NCBI GenBank assembly: GCA_025267735.1
Contig: CM046307.1
Span: forward strand, 35,517,231 to 35,581,230
DNA from: Mactra quadrangularis
Lineage: Eukaryota > Mollusca > Bivalvia > Venerida > Mactridae
DNA: 64,000 nucleotides
Reading direction: 5' to 3'
Both the position numbers and the translations under genes were made by a program. The notes under the pieces are model-generated. The model was not told the origin of the DNA. It ran no database searches and saw only the letters and a list, made by a program, of their open reading frames with translations. Each line of letters starts with the position of its first letter. The stretch's first letter is position 1. This document shows, piece by piece, positions 52,269-63,380 of this stretch.

Positions 52269-52337
52269 CATTATCATTATTTTATTTAATGAGAACCAAC
52301 TGCTGAATATTCTCTTACTTAATTCAATTTTGTCGGC

Positions 52338-52400
52338 ATCGTGGCGCAGTGGTGTTATGCTCATCATTGAATCTGGGGAACCAGGTTAGATACCCAGACG
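52338..52400 (+). mobile_element. tRNA-like SINE head in duplication copy 1
   Basis: CGTGGCGCAGTGGTGTTATG resembles an A box and AGGTTAGATACCC a decayed B box. The same segment recurs at 52968-53025 in copy 2. Too decayed to be a tRNA gene. Confidence 0.45.
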
Positions 52401-52527
52401 TAGTAACTCAACATATTCATGAAATATTGGCAAAAGGCAAAACCCTAAACTTAATACTGCACTGAAAGAGGCTGATTCGTCATTGTGCAGAGTCAATAAT
52501 GTTCACACTTTGTGTCAGGCGTGTCGC

Positions 52528-52601
52528 CATCGTCGGTAACCCACGGTACTCATACAAATGAATATTATCGTTGACGTAATACCCTGGGTTACCGAGGATG
52601 G
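52528..52601. mobile_element. 74 bp MITE with 8 bp target duplication
   Basis: Arms CATCGTCGGTAACCCACGGT and ACCCTGGGTTACCGAGGATG are inverted copies. CGTGTCGC lies on both sides (52520-52527 and 52602-52609). Duplication copy 2 has a single uninterrupted CGCGTCGCA there (around 53084-53092), confirming insertion. An 8 bp duplication fits hAT-type or similar transposases. Confidence 0.82.
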
Positions 52602-52915
52602 CGTGTCGCAGGACCGTGTATAACATACATTTGTCACATTGTTAATTAACCGTCTTAATTCAACACAGAATAAAGTATAAACAATTGAAAGTTAAACATA
52701 CCATTATAAGTCTTCAGTTATTTTATCTATACATTACACATACATGGTTCAGACGAATCCTTAAAAAATGAGACAAAAACGGATAAAAACTCATTGATTT
52801 ACAATTTACCTCGTGCATATTAACTCATACATTGTGTTCATTGCAGCAGTTACAATATATAGCCAGTTTTAGGCACACAGATAAGCCATTGGCTAACAAC
52901 TGCAATTAACTTGTT

Positions 52916-53610
52916 TTTATTTTATAAGAGTCAAATGCTAAATGTTCTCTCAATTCGATTTTGTCGGCGTTGTGGCGCAAGGGTGGCTTGCTAAACTTCA
53001 AGTACGGCGATCCAGGATCTATCTAGAAGATAGTGTTGGCTTCTTATGGCAAATTTAGTGAGGAACGTGTCCATAATAATTGCCAGGCGCGTCGCATTCC
53101 GAATATAACATACATAAGTAAAAAGGGGCGTATCTAGAATTTTTTTCTAGGAGGGGCCAAACTTTTTCTATGGGGGGGGTCCAAACTTTCGAATACCAAC
53201 CACACATTATGCAGAATATTGCAACATGTTAATAATAAAAACTACGTTACCATTAGCTTTATGTTAAGCACTGAGAAAAATTGCTTCATGCTACTTAAAA
53301 ATTACTTGCTGTCAATAAAACACTAATAGACAGGTACATTTTGGGAAATCCGGGGGGTCCGGCCCCATTGACCACCCCCCTGCTAGATCCGCCTATGGTA
53401 AACATTATTAATAAACGGTTAATTAAACTCACCTTAAGATGACTGCAGTTATTTTATAAATACATAAAATACACATGGTTTAGACGACTCCTGAAAAAAA
53501 ATAAGACAAATACGGCTAAAACTTATTGACTAACAATTTGTTTATACATGTTGACACTTATATAATTGAATATTGTATTCGTAGCAATCATACATTACAA
53601 TGACAGTAAA
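52916..53610. repeat. Tandem duplication of about 640 bp, copy 2
   Basis: Diverged second copy of 52280-52915, interrupted by the TIR element at 53123-53397. A tRNA-like head is present at about 52968-53025. Confidence 0.75.
53123..53397. mobile_element. 275 bp TIR element with GTAAA target duplication
   Basis: Ends AAGGGGCGTATCTAG and CTAGATCCGCCTATG are imperfect inverted repeats; GTAAA flanks both (53118-53122, 53398-53402). Duplication copy 1 continues without it. G-rich and C-rich subterminal runs (53170-53180, 53350-53380) resemble those of 3919-4325, suggesting one family. Confidence 0.75.
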
Positions 53611-53989
53611 TACAGGTATTGGATAAAGGTGAAAAACCCAAAGAATACCTGTTTGTTTGGCTAAATTCCAATCAAACGTTTGAGAACTACTTTTCAGACA
53701 GTTACAATGATGACTGGGACAAACAGACAACTCTATATAGATTGGTACATGTACGTTTGTTGTTAAGAGAATGATTTGAGTAAATATTGCCGTGGTAGTG
53801 AAAGATGAGGCAAACCTAAAACTGTTTCATCATTTTTATAGAAACAATAATAGAACGAACTGCTAAAATGACTTCAGAACAAGTATATTGGTTTAAAAAA
53901 GTCATTATTTTGGAATATTTTTAGAATACTTGTTTGAAAGAGTAGAGAATAGTTTTGTTTCACTGAAAAACATAGCTGAAACATAATAT
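53611..53989. other. AT-rich spacer, nothing recognised
   Basis: No repeat or coding signal before the 35-36 bp minisatellite begins. Confidence 0.4.
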
Positions 53990-54839
53990 TTGCTTGAGAG
54001 AAAGTACCTCTATTTAAAGAGTACATTTATTTGAATGTTTATACTTGTTTTTAAAAGTATATTTGTATGGAAGAATGAACTTGTTTTCAAAGACTTTATT
54101 AAAAGAGTATATTTGTAAATATAGCGTATATTTTGTTTGAAAAGTACATTTGTTTTCAACGAATGTGATGAAAGAGTTATTTGTTAAAGAAAAATGAACT
54201 TGTTTTCAAAGACTTTGTTAAAAGAGTATATTTGTATAAAAGAATAAATTTTGTTTAACAAAGGTGTACTTGTTTTTAAGAGTTAATTTGTATGAAAGGG
54301 TGTATTGTTTTTAAGAGAGCATTTGTTTGGAAGAGTGTACATATTTTTAAGGTACACTTGTTTGGAAGAGTGAACAAGTTTGTAAGATAACATTTTGCTA
54401 GAAAGAGTTTATTTGTTTTTAAGAGAACATTTGTTAGGAAAAATTGTACATGGTTTTGAGAGTACATTTTTGTTTGGAACAGTGGGCTTGTTTTTAAGAG
54501 CAAATCTTGTTTGGAACAGTGTACACACTTTAAGAGTACATCTTGTCGGAGGAGTGTACACGTTTTAAGAGTACATCTTGTCGGAGGAGTGTACACGTTT
54601 TAAGAGTACATTTAGTTTGGAGGAGTGTACACGTTTTAAGAGTACATCTTGTCGGAGGAGTGTACATGTTTAAGAGATTATTTGTTGGGAAGAGTGTACA
54701 CACTTAAAGAGTACATCTTGTCGGAGGAGTGAACACGTTTTAAGAGTACATTTGTCGGAGGAGTGTACACGTTTTAAGAGTACATTTGTCGGAGGAGTGT
54801 ACACGTTTTAAGAGTACAATTGTCGGAAGAGTGTACACG
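53990..54839. repeat. 35-36 bp minisatellite, left part
   Basis: Unit built from AAGAGTACATTTGTTTGGA and AGAGTGTACACGTTTT; spacing about 35 bp, for example in 54536-54640. Units degrade to the left. The minus-strand frame 54276-54596 is a repeat of Cys-Thr-Leu-Lys-like peptides and is not considered a gene. Part of it (about 54200-54520) is duplicated at about 55560-55880. Confidence 0.88.
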
Positions 54840-55364
54840 CAATCTCTAATACAGAGTTGTCGATCCTTACAGTGATCAACATCTTTGTAAACGTCGCGGG
54901 TTTTACAAGATTCTTGTAAAATAGTAATATTATTTAGATTTTGTATCGAAAGCGCAAGTCGTCTTTTATATATATTATCTTAAAGTTTTACGTGAAATAG
55001 AATTTTATTATAAGCGAAATCCTTTTTTTGAAGAGTAATATTTACAAGAACTATTTTTTTCTTGTGAAACGTCTTCCTATTCTGAGTAATTTGGCTTTTT
55101 TATTCATCCGCTAAAAATGTCAACAATAGGTGATATTGCTAAAAATTATGACAAAAAAATAGTGCTAAGGAACTGTCAACGACAAGCCTTTAAACATTAC
55201 AAGACAAGAAAGGTGATCTGTTAGTTAGTTTGTCTGTTGCGTATGGAAAAAATTCAAAAGTTGTCACATGACCGTTTTAAACGATCACGTGTTTGGGACT
55301 ACTTTCGAGACGTTAACAGAGATAGAGATCACTGTAAGGATCGACAACTCTGTATGAGAGATTG
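54840..55364. mobile_element. 525 bp TIR element inserted in the minisatellite
   Basis: CAATCTCTAATACAGAGTTG, continuing through TCGATCCTTACAGTGATC, faces its complement at the right end (GATCACTGTAAGGATCGACA, continuing through to GAGATTG): inverted repeats of about 38 bp with one mismatch, weaker matching to about 58 bp. GTGTACACG is duplicated at 54831-54839 and 55365-55373, a 9 bp target duplication in the array unit. Nine bp suggests Mutator-like (MULE). If one end base belongs to the element, the palindrome GTGTACAC would be an 8 bp hAT/P-type duplication. No transposase seen. Confidence 0.88.
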
Positions 55365-55373
55365 GTGTACACG

Positions 55374-56345
55374 TTTTAAGAGTACATTTGTTGGGAAGAG
55401 TGTACACGTTTTAAGAGTACATTTGTTGGGAAGAGTGTACATGTTCTAAGAGTACATTTGTTGGAAAGAGTGTACACGTTTAAGGGTACAAATTGTTTGG
55501 AGGATCGACATGATTAAGAGTACAATTTGTTTTTAAAAGTATATTTATTTTTGGAAGAATTTGATGACAGAGTATATTTGTAATAAAAGAATAAATTTTC
55601 TTTAACAGGATGTACTTGTTTTAAGAGTTTATTTGTATGAAAGAGTGTCTTTAAAGAGTACTGTACTTGTTTTTAAAGTACATTCGTTTGGAAGAGTGAA
55701 CAAGTTTGTAAAACAACAGTTTGCTGGGAAGAGTTTACTTAATTTTAAGAGTACATTTGTTTGGAAAGAGTGTACATGTTTTTGAGAGTACATTTTTGTT
55801 TGTAACAGTGGGCTTGTTTTAAAGAGCAAATCTTGTTTGGAAGAGTGTATGTGTTTCAGAAAACATTTCATAGGAATAATGTACTTGTTTTTTAAGAGTA
55901 CATTTGTTTGGAACAGTGTACACGTTTTAAGAGTACATCTTAATTGGAGGAGTGTACATGTTTAAAAGAGCATTTCACAGGAAGGGTGTTCTTGTTTTTA
56001 TGAGTACATTTGTTTGAAAGAGTGTACACGTTATAAAAGTACATCTTAATTGGAGGAGTGTACATTTATAAAAGAACATTTCATAGGAAGGATATTCTTG
56101 TTTTTTAAGATAAGATTTGTTTGAAAGAGTGTACACGTTTTAAGAGTACATCTTGTTTGGAGGAGTGTGCATGATTGAGAGAACATTTTTTTGGAAAAAA
56201 TTCAAGTTTTAAAAGTACATCTTGTTTGGAGGAGTGTACACGATTAAGAGTACATTTGTTTGAAAGATTGTAGTTGTTTTTCAGAGAACATTCGTTTGAA
56301 AGAATGTGCTTGTTTCCAAAGAGTATATTTGTGTAAAAGAATGTA
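55374..56345. repeat. 35-36 bp minisatellite, right part
   Basis: Continuation of the array after the TIR element: the same unit with variants (TTGTTGGGAAGAGTGTACAC, CTTAATTGGAGGAGTG). Minus-strand frames 55629-55871 and 56105-56416 are repeat shadows. The array fades out near 56345. Confidence 0.87.
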
Positions 56346-56607
56346 CTTGTAGTCAGAAAAAGCAAACGTTCTTTCAATAGATACAATAAATGTATTACAG
56401 AAGTTCGTATGTACAATGTATTAGGTGTATCAAGATGATATTAATAATCCTATTTTCAAAACGTATGCTGTAAATTGATTTTCCAATGTTAAGAAGTATT
56501 TTCATTCAGGGCATGTGTATTGTGAGCGGAATAAGATGAAACAAATAAATTATTTTAAACAAAAATAACATAGTTCTTGAAAATAAAGAAAAACAATAAT
56601 AATAATG
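56346..56607. other. AT-rich spacer
   Basis: Nothing recognisable between two tandem arrays. Confidence 0.4.
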
Positions 56608-59600
56608 AAAAATCAGAAATTAGATAAAAATAAAAATGAACATTGAAATAAAACGTTTAACAAATGTTGATGACAAAAAGATTAGACTACAGGTATAAAT
56701 TTAAGGAGATTAAAAAATGGTTTTGTAAGAGATTGACAAGACAAGTCAACCTACTGAACAGCAGCTAAAAGTACTGGACAGTAGTAACCAGTACTGTCTT
56801 AGGCATTGCTGACCGGCGAAAAATATGCCTCCAGATTACCGCAATGGGCAACAAGGAGGCATAAGACCTACTGACCACTCTAAAAAATTGAGTGTCCAGA
56901 ACAATGCCAGGTGTTTTCCTAGCGGTAATGTGTCAACTTGTCCGTGCAATGTCGCTCCCTCAACAAAACCTTTCACTAAAACAATGTTTAATTGTGTTAT
57001 ACGTTTTACTTAAATTATAAATAGATTGTAACTACGGATGAATGCTTGAATAAAAAGATACAATAATTAAACTTGTAATGTATAATTGACATAAGACTAA
57101 ATATGAAAATCTAATGTATTGTAATTTGCTTCTCACGAATTATAAAAATATATAGAAAGCGAGCAGGACTAAACAATGTACCTGAAAATATTATCAACAA
57201 ACTTAAAACTTAAATAATATGTAAAATCAGAAATTAGTTAAAAATAAAAATGAACATTGAATTGAAACTTTTAACAAATGTTGGTGACAAAAAGATTAGT
57301 CTACCGGTATAAACTTAAGGAGATTCAGAAAAAATCACTTTGTAAGAGATTGACAAGACAAGTCAACCTACTGAACAGTAGCTAAAAGTACTGGACAGTA
57401 GTAACCAGTACTGTCTTAGGCATTGCTGACCGGCGAAAATTATACCTCCAGATTACCGCAATGAGCAACAAGGAGGCATAAGACCTACTGACCACTCTAA
57501 AAAATTGAGTGTCCAGAACAATGCCAGGTGTTTTCCTAGCGGTAATGAGTCAACTTGTCCGTGCAATGTCGCTCCCTCAACAAAACCTTTCACTAAAACA
57601 ATGTTTAATTGTGTTATTCGTTTTACTTAAATTATAAATAGATTGTAACTACGGATGAATGCTTGAATAAAAAGATATAATAATTAAACTTGTAATGTAT
57701 AATTGACATAAGACTAAATATGAAAATCTAATATATTGTAATTTGCTTCTCACGAATTATAAAAATATATAGAAAGCGAGCAGGACTAAACAATGTACCT
57801 GAAAATATTATCCACAAACTTAAAACATTCGAGTAATAATTATCCGATGTGCTGATTACCTAAACTGTGACACACACACACACTCAAACAGAAATGCACA
57901 TTGAATTGAAACCTTTTCAAAAATATTGATGGCAAAATATTTAGGCTATAGACTTAAGGAGATTCAGAATAAAAAAAATGGTTTTGTAAGAGATTGACAA
58001 GACAAGTCAACCTACTGAACAGTAGCTAAAAGTACTGGACAGTAGTAACCAGTACTGTCTTAGGCATTGCTGACCGGCGAAAATTATACCTCCAGATTAC
58101 CGCAATGAGCAACAAGGAGGCATAAGATCTACTGACCACTCTAAAAAATTGAGTGTCCAGAACAATGCCAGGTGTTTTCCTAGCGGTAATGAGTCAACTT
58201 GTCCGTGCAATGTCGCTCCCTCAACAAAACCTTTCACTAAAACAATGTTTAATTGTGTTATTCGTTTTACTTAAATTATAAATAGATTGTAACTACGGAT
58301 GAATGCTTGAATAAAAAGATATAATAATTAAACTTGTAATGTATAATTGACATAAGACTAAATATGAAAATCTAATATATTGTAATTTGCTTCTCACGAA
58401 TTATAAAAATATATAGAAAGCGAGCAGGACTAAACAATGTACCTGAAAATATTATCCACAAACTTAAAACTTAGATAATATGTAAAATCAGAAATTAGTT
58501 AAAAATAAAAATGAACATTGAATTGAAACGTTTAACAAATGTTGATGACAAAAAGATTAGACTACCGGCATAAACTTAAGGAGATTCAGAAAAAATCACT
58601 TTGTAAGAGATTGACAAGACAAGTTAACCTACTGAACAGTAGCTAAAAGTACTGGACAGTAGCAACCAGTACTGTCTTAGGCATTGCTGACCGGCGAAAA
58701 ATATGCCTCCAGATTACCGCAATGGGCAATAAGGAGGCATAAGACCTACTGACCACTCTAAAAAATTGAGTGTCCAGAACAATGCCAGGTGTTTTCCTAG
58801 CGGTAATGAGTCAACTTGTCCGTGCAATGTCGCTCCCCAACAAAGCCTGCCACTAAAACAATGTTTAATTGTGTTATACGTTTTACTTAAATTATAAATA
58901 GATTGTAACTACGGATGAATGCTTGAATAAAAAGATATAATAATTAAACTTGTAATGTATAATTGACATAAGACTAAATATGAAAAACTAATGTATTTTA
59001 ATTTGCTTCTCACGAATTATAAAAATATATAGAAAGCAAGCAGGACTAAACAATGTACCTGAAAATATTATCCACAAACTTAAAACATTCGAGTAAAAAT
59101 TATCAGATGTGTTGATTACCTAAACTGTGAGACACACACACTCAAACAGAAATGCACATTAAATTGAAACCTTTTCACAAATATTAATGGCAAAATAATT
59201 AGGCTATAAACTTAAGGAGATTCAGAACAAAAAAAATGATTTTGTAAGAGATTGACAAGACAAGTCAACCTACTGAACAGTAGCTAAAAGTACTGGACAG
59301 TAGCAACCAGTACTGTCTTAGGCATTGCTGACCGGCGAAAAATATGCCTCCAGATTACCGCAATGGGCAACAAGGAGGCATAAGACCTACTGACCACTCT
59401 AAAAAAATGAGTGTCCAGAACAATGCCAGGTGTTTTCCTAGCGGTAATGAGTCAACTTGTCCGTGCAATGTCGCTCCCTCAACAAAACCTTCCACTAAAA
59501 AAATGTTTAATTGTGTTATACGTTTTACTTAAATTATAAATAGATTGTAACTACGGATGAATGCTTGAATAAAAAGATATAATAATTAAACTTGTTAAAA

Positions 59601-60130
59601 TATTATTAACATAAGACTAAATAAAAAAAACTAATGTATTGTAATTTGCTTCTCACGAATTATAAAAATATATAGAACGCGAGCAGGACTAAACAATGTA
59701 CCTGGAAATATTATCCACAAACTTAAAACTTAAATAATTGCGTAAAATCAGAAATTAGATAAAAGTAAAAATGAACATTGAATTGAAACTTTTAACAAAT
59801 GTTGGTGACAAAAAGATTAGACTACCGGTAAAAACTTAAGGAGATTCAGAAAAAATCACTTTGTAAGAGATTGACAAGACAAGTCAACCTACTGAACAGT
59901 AGCTAAAAGTACTGGACAGTAGTAACCAGTACTGTCTTAGGCATTGCTGACCGGCGAAAAATATACCTCCAGATTACCGCAATGAGCAACAAGGAGGCAT
60001 AAGACCTACTGACCACTCTAAACAATTGAGTGTCCAGAACAATGCCAGGTGTTTTCCTAGCGGTAATGAGTCAACTTGTCCGTGCAATGTCGTTAACTTA
60101 CAAAGCCTGCCACTAAAACAATAATTAACT
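56608..60130. repeat. Satellite with alternating 617 / 643 bp monomers
   Basis: Six cores begin with TTGTAAGAGATTGACAAG at 56723, 57340, 57984, 58601, 59242 and 59861 (spacings 617, 644, 617, 641, 619). Two leader types alternate: one with AAATCAGAAATTAG before the core (units 1, 2, 4 and 6), the other with ACACACTCAAACAGAAATGC (units 3 and 5). From unit 2 on the alternation gives a dimer of about 1.26 kb. The last core diverges after CAATGTCG. Shared tails include CACGAATTATAAAAATATAT and GAGCAGGACTAAACAATGTA. Confidence 0.92.
56723..57020 (+). other. Hairpin-rich conserved core of the satellite (unit 1)
   Basis: The first 300 bp of each monomer is the most conserved part and is rich in short inverted pairs: TTGAC/GTCAA (56733-56749), AGTACTGG/CCAGTACT (56770-56795), ATGCCTCC/GGAGGCAT (56825-56862) and ATTACCGC/GCGGTAAT (56835-56929), the last crossing the third like a pseudoknot. 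A 62-codon frame (56825-57013) exists only in units 1 and 5; other units have ATA for ATG, or a stop, so a protein is unlikely. Could be a structured RNA, protein-binding DNA or a dead element. It matches no standard snRNA, 7SL, RNase P or 5S sequence I know. Strand is arbitrary. Confidence 0.35.
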
Positions 60131-60734
60131 GAGGTAAAATGTTATTTTTTATTATAAAGAAAAGTAGTAGAACTTGCTTTTAACTAAATACAAAAATATT
60201 CAGAATGCATGCATGAGTGAAACAACTTTTCTGGATAAATTGTCAACCAACTTCAAAAATACGAGTAAAAAGTAATGGATATGCTATCGAACACTTATAA
60301 AATAATTAACCTCAATTACTTAAGCTAAATAACTAATAGAAAAATACTCTTTTAATCCCATTAGTAGTAAGTCAATACGATTACTAGTATAATGTACTTA
60401 AGAAATTTGGTTTGTTTTTTAGCTTTTCAAAATAGTGCTCACAATACAGTATAATTATGACAAGTCATTGGAATCCAGTTATTGACAAGAGTTGTGCTAC
60501 AAAATATTATACAAACAACAGAATTTCTGTTTCACTGGTTGTAACTTTTATATTGATAGTTTAAACATATTGTGATTAACAAAGATGCTGTGTCAATTTA
60601 AATGGCTCTTTAATAAAAGCTGGAAATCTTAAAACATGTATAAATGTGAAATGTGGGTCAAATTGACAGCGTTAGGTTTATCACCAATATAAATCTGTAT
60701 AAGTGTATTATAATACATAAAATTATATTCAATT
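60131..60734. other. AT-rich spacer between satellites
   Basis: Nothing recognisable on either strand. Confidence 0.4.
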
Positions 60735-63066
60735 ATTCAGCGACAAAGAGAGAAATACTATCAACAGTTGTTGTTCAATATGGTCATCCAATATTTTAGT
60801 GTTGGGGATTTGTGTCATACAGCGACAAAGAAAGAAATACTAACAACAGTTGTTGTTATTTATGGTCAACCAATATTTTAGTATTGGGGATTTGTGTCAT
60901 ACAGCGACAAGGAAAGAAATACTAACATTAGTGGTGTTTTTTATGGTCAACCAATATTTCGGTGTAATAGATTATGCCATGCAGCGACAAAGAAAGAAAA
61001 TTAATATCAAAAACAGTAATTTATCTTTAGGGTGTTTTAGTGTGGGGTATTTGTATCACACAGAGACAAAAAAGAAATACTATCAACAGTTGTTGTTTTA
61101 AATGGTCAACCAATATTTTAGTGTTGGGGATTTGTGTCATGCAGCGACAAAGAAATAAATCCTACAAGCACAAATGGTTCTTTAGGGTCAATCAATATCT
61201 TAGTGTCGGGGAACTGTGTCATACATAGACAAAGAAAGAAAGACTTTCACGAGTTATTGTTCTTTAGGGTCAACCAATATTTCAGGGTAATTGATTTGTG
61301 TCATACAGCGACAAAGAAAGAAATACTTACAACATTAATGGTTCTTAAGGGTCAACCAATATTTTAATGTTGAATATTTGAAGAAAGAAAACTAATGATA
61401 AAACAGTAGTTGTTCTTTATAGAGTTTTAGTGAGGGAGATTTGTGTCATACAAGGACAAAGAAAAAAGTATTAAAAACAGTTGTTGTTCTTTATTGTCAA
61501 CCAATATTTTAGTATTGGGGATTTGTGTCATACAGCGACAAGAAATAAATACTAACTGCAGGTATGGTTCTTTATGGTCAACCAATATTTCAGTGTAATA
61601 GATAATGTCATACAGCGACAAAGAAAGAAAATTAAGATTAAAACAGTAATTATTCTTTAGGGTGTTTTAGTGTGGGGAATTTGTGTCATACAGAGACAAA
61701 GAAAGGAATACTTTCAACAGTTGTTGTTTGATATGGTTTACCAATATTTTAGTGTCAGGGATTTGTGTCATGCAGCGACAAAGAAAAAAATACTACAAAC
61801 ACGAATGGTTCTTCATGGTCAATCAATATCTTAGTGTCGGGGAATTGTGTCATACAGAGACAAAGAAATACTTACCTCAGTTATGGATCTTGGGGTCAAC
61901 CAATATTTCAGGGTAATAGATTTGTGTCATACAGCGACAAAGAAAGAAATACTTACAACAGTAATGGTTCTTAAGGGTCAACCAATGTTTTAGTGATGAA
62001 CATTTGAAAAAAAACTAATGATAATAACAGTAATTGTTCTTTATAGTGTTTTAGTGAGGGAGATTTGTTTCATACAAGGACAAAGAAAAACGTAGTAACA
62101 ACAGTTGTTGTTCATAATGGTCAACCAATATTTTAGTATTGGGGATTTGTGTCATACAGCGACAAAGAAAGAAATACTCACATTAGTGATGTTTTTATGG
62201 TCAACCAATATTTCAGTGTAATAGATAATGTCATACAGCGACAAAGAAAGAAAATTAAGATAAAAAACAGTAATTATTCTTTAGGGTGTTTTAGTGTGGG
62301 GGATTTGTGTCATACAGAGACAATGAAAGGAATACTATCAACATTTGTTGTTCGATATGGTCAACCAATATTTAAGTGTTGGGGATTTGTGTCATACAAC
62401 GACAAAGAAAGAAATACTATCAACAGTTGTTATTCGATATGGTTTACCAATATCTTAGTGTTAGGGATTTGAAGAAAGAAAACTATTGATAAAAACAGTA
62501 ATTGTTCTTTATGGTGTTTCAGTGAGGGAGATTTGAGTCATACAGTGACAAAGAAAAAATACTAAAAATAGTTTTTGTTCTTTATGGTCAATCAATATTT
62601 AAGTATGGGGATTTGTGTCATACAGCGACAAATAAGAAATACTATCAACAATTGTTGTACGATATGGTCAACCAATATTTTAGTGTTGGGGATTTGTGTC
62701 ATGCAGCGACAAAGAAAGAACTACTACCAACACTAATGGTTCTTTAGGGTCAACCAATATCTTAGTGTTGGGGAATTGTGTCATACAGAGACAAAGAAAG
62801 ACTTTCACGAGTTATTGTTCTTTAGGGTCAACCAATATTTCAGTGTAATAGATTTGTGTCATGCAGCAACAAAGAAAGAAATTCTTACTACAGATATTGA
62901 TCTTTATTTTAGAGTTTGGGATTTGTGTCATACAGTGACAAAGACAAAAATGTTCTTACAACATTTGTGGTGCATTAGAGTCAGTCAACAACTAATTATG
63001 AGAGTTGTGTGTCATGCAGCAGCACAAAAAGAAATACATTTTGTAATGTCTTTGTGTCATACAGAA
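60735..63066. repeat. 82 bp minisatellite with about 627 bp higher-order period
   Basis: Unit: GGGGATTTGTGTCATACAGC, GACAAAGAAAGAAATACTAA, CAACAGTTGTTGTT, TATGGTCAACCAATATTTTAG (for example starts 60804 and 60886). About 28 units by length. A variant with GTGTAATAGAT occurs at 60962, 61593, 62216 and 62843 (spacings 631, 623, 627), so the array grew in multi-unit blocks. Many 60-107-codon plus-strand frames are shadows of this repeat. A degenerate trace (CTATACAGTAACAAAGAAC) lies at about 63268. Confidence 0.92.
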
Positions 63067-63380
63067 CATTAGAAAAAAACTATATAGGATCTCCTGACAT
63101 TGCACAGGGGGTCACGTCGAGATGACCTTTGTGTCGACCAATCAATGTCTAGTTTTATATAGGCTCATTTATATCAATTTGGCAGTTATATATTTATCCC
63201 ACATGTCAAAGTAAGAAGCATGCAACATGATGCTGGTGTTTTTACCACGGAGGGTAAATGTATGTGCTATACAGTAACAAAGAACAAAATAATGAGGCTT
63301 GCTTTTGGTAGAATGTATTCCTCGGAGTGATTAAAATAAGTTGTATAACCAATGTCATAAAAAATACAAACACGTTTTGA
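63067..63380. other. Spacer, nothing recognised
   Basis: Apart from the degenerate 82 bp trace near 63268, no feature is visible. Confidence 0.4.

Larger units (their letters stand above)
52280..52915. repeat. Tandem duplication of about 640 bp, copy 1
   Basis: Collinear with 52916-53610: a tRNA-like head (GTGGCGCAGTGGTG at 52341), a CAGGCGTGTCGC block, ATAACATACAT, CAGTTATTTTAT and CATGGTTCAGACGA. Copy 1 carries a 74 bp MITE that copy 2 lacks. Confidence 0.75.

Noticed and set aside
55237..55449. BED-type zinc finger (SRVWDYF followed by HC) suggesting a hAT transposase
   Set aside because: Only one W-x-YF-like match with no proper C-x2-C or H-x-H pattern, and much of the frame lies in the inverted repeat and the neighbouring minisatellite.
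56825..57013. 62-codon frame repeated at 59344-59532 in the 617/643 bp satellite
   Set aside because: Present in two of six units only. Others have ATA at the start codon, and unit 4 (58701 onward) has an early TAA. Changes are not biased to third positions as far as I can see.
57868..57895. CA dinucleotide microsatellite as an independent feature
   Set aside because: It is part of one leader type of the alternating satellite and recurs in shorter form at about 59130.
60850..63072. Overlapping Cys/His-containing plus-strand frames that mimic zinc fingers
   Set aside because: They are the 82 bp satellite read in successive frames; 82 is not a multiple of three, and Cys/His spacing is just the repeat period.
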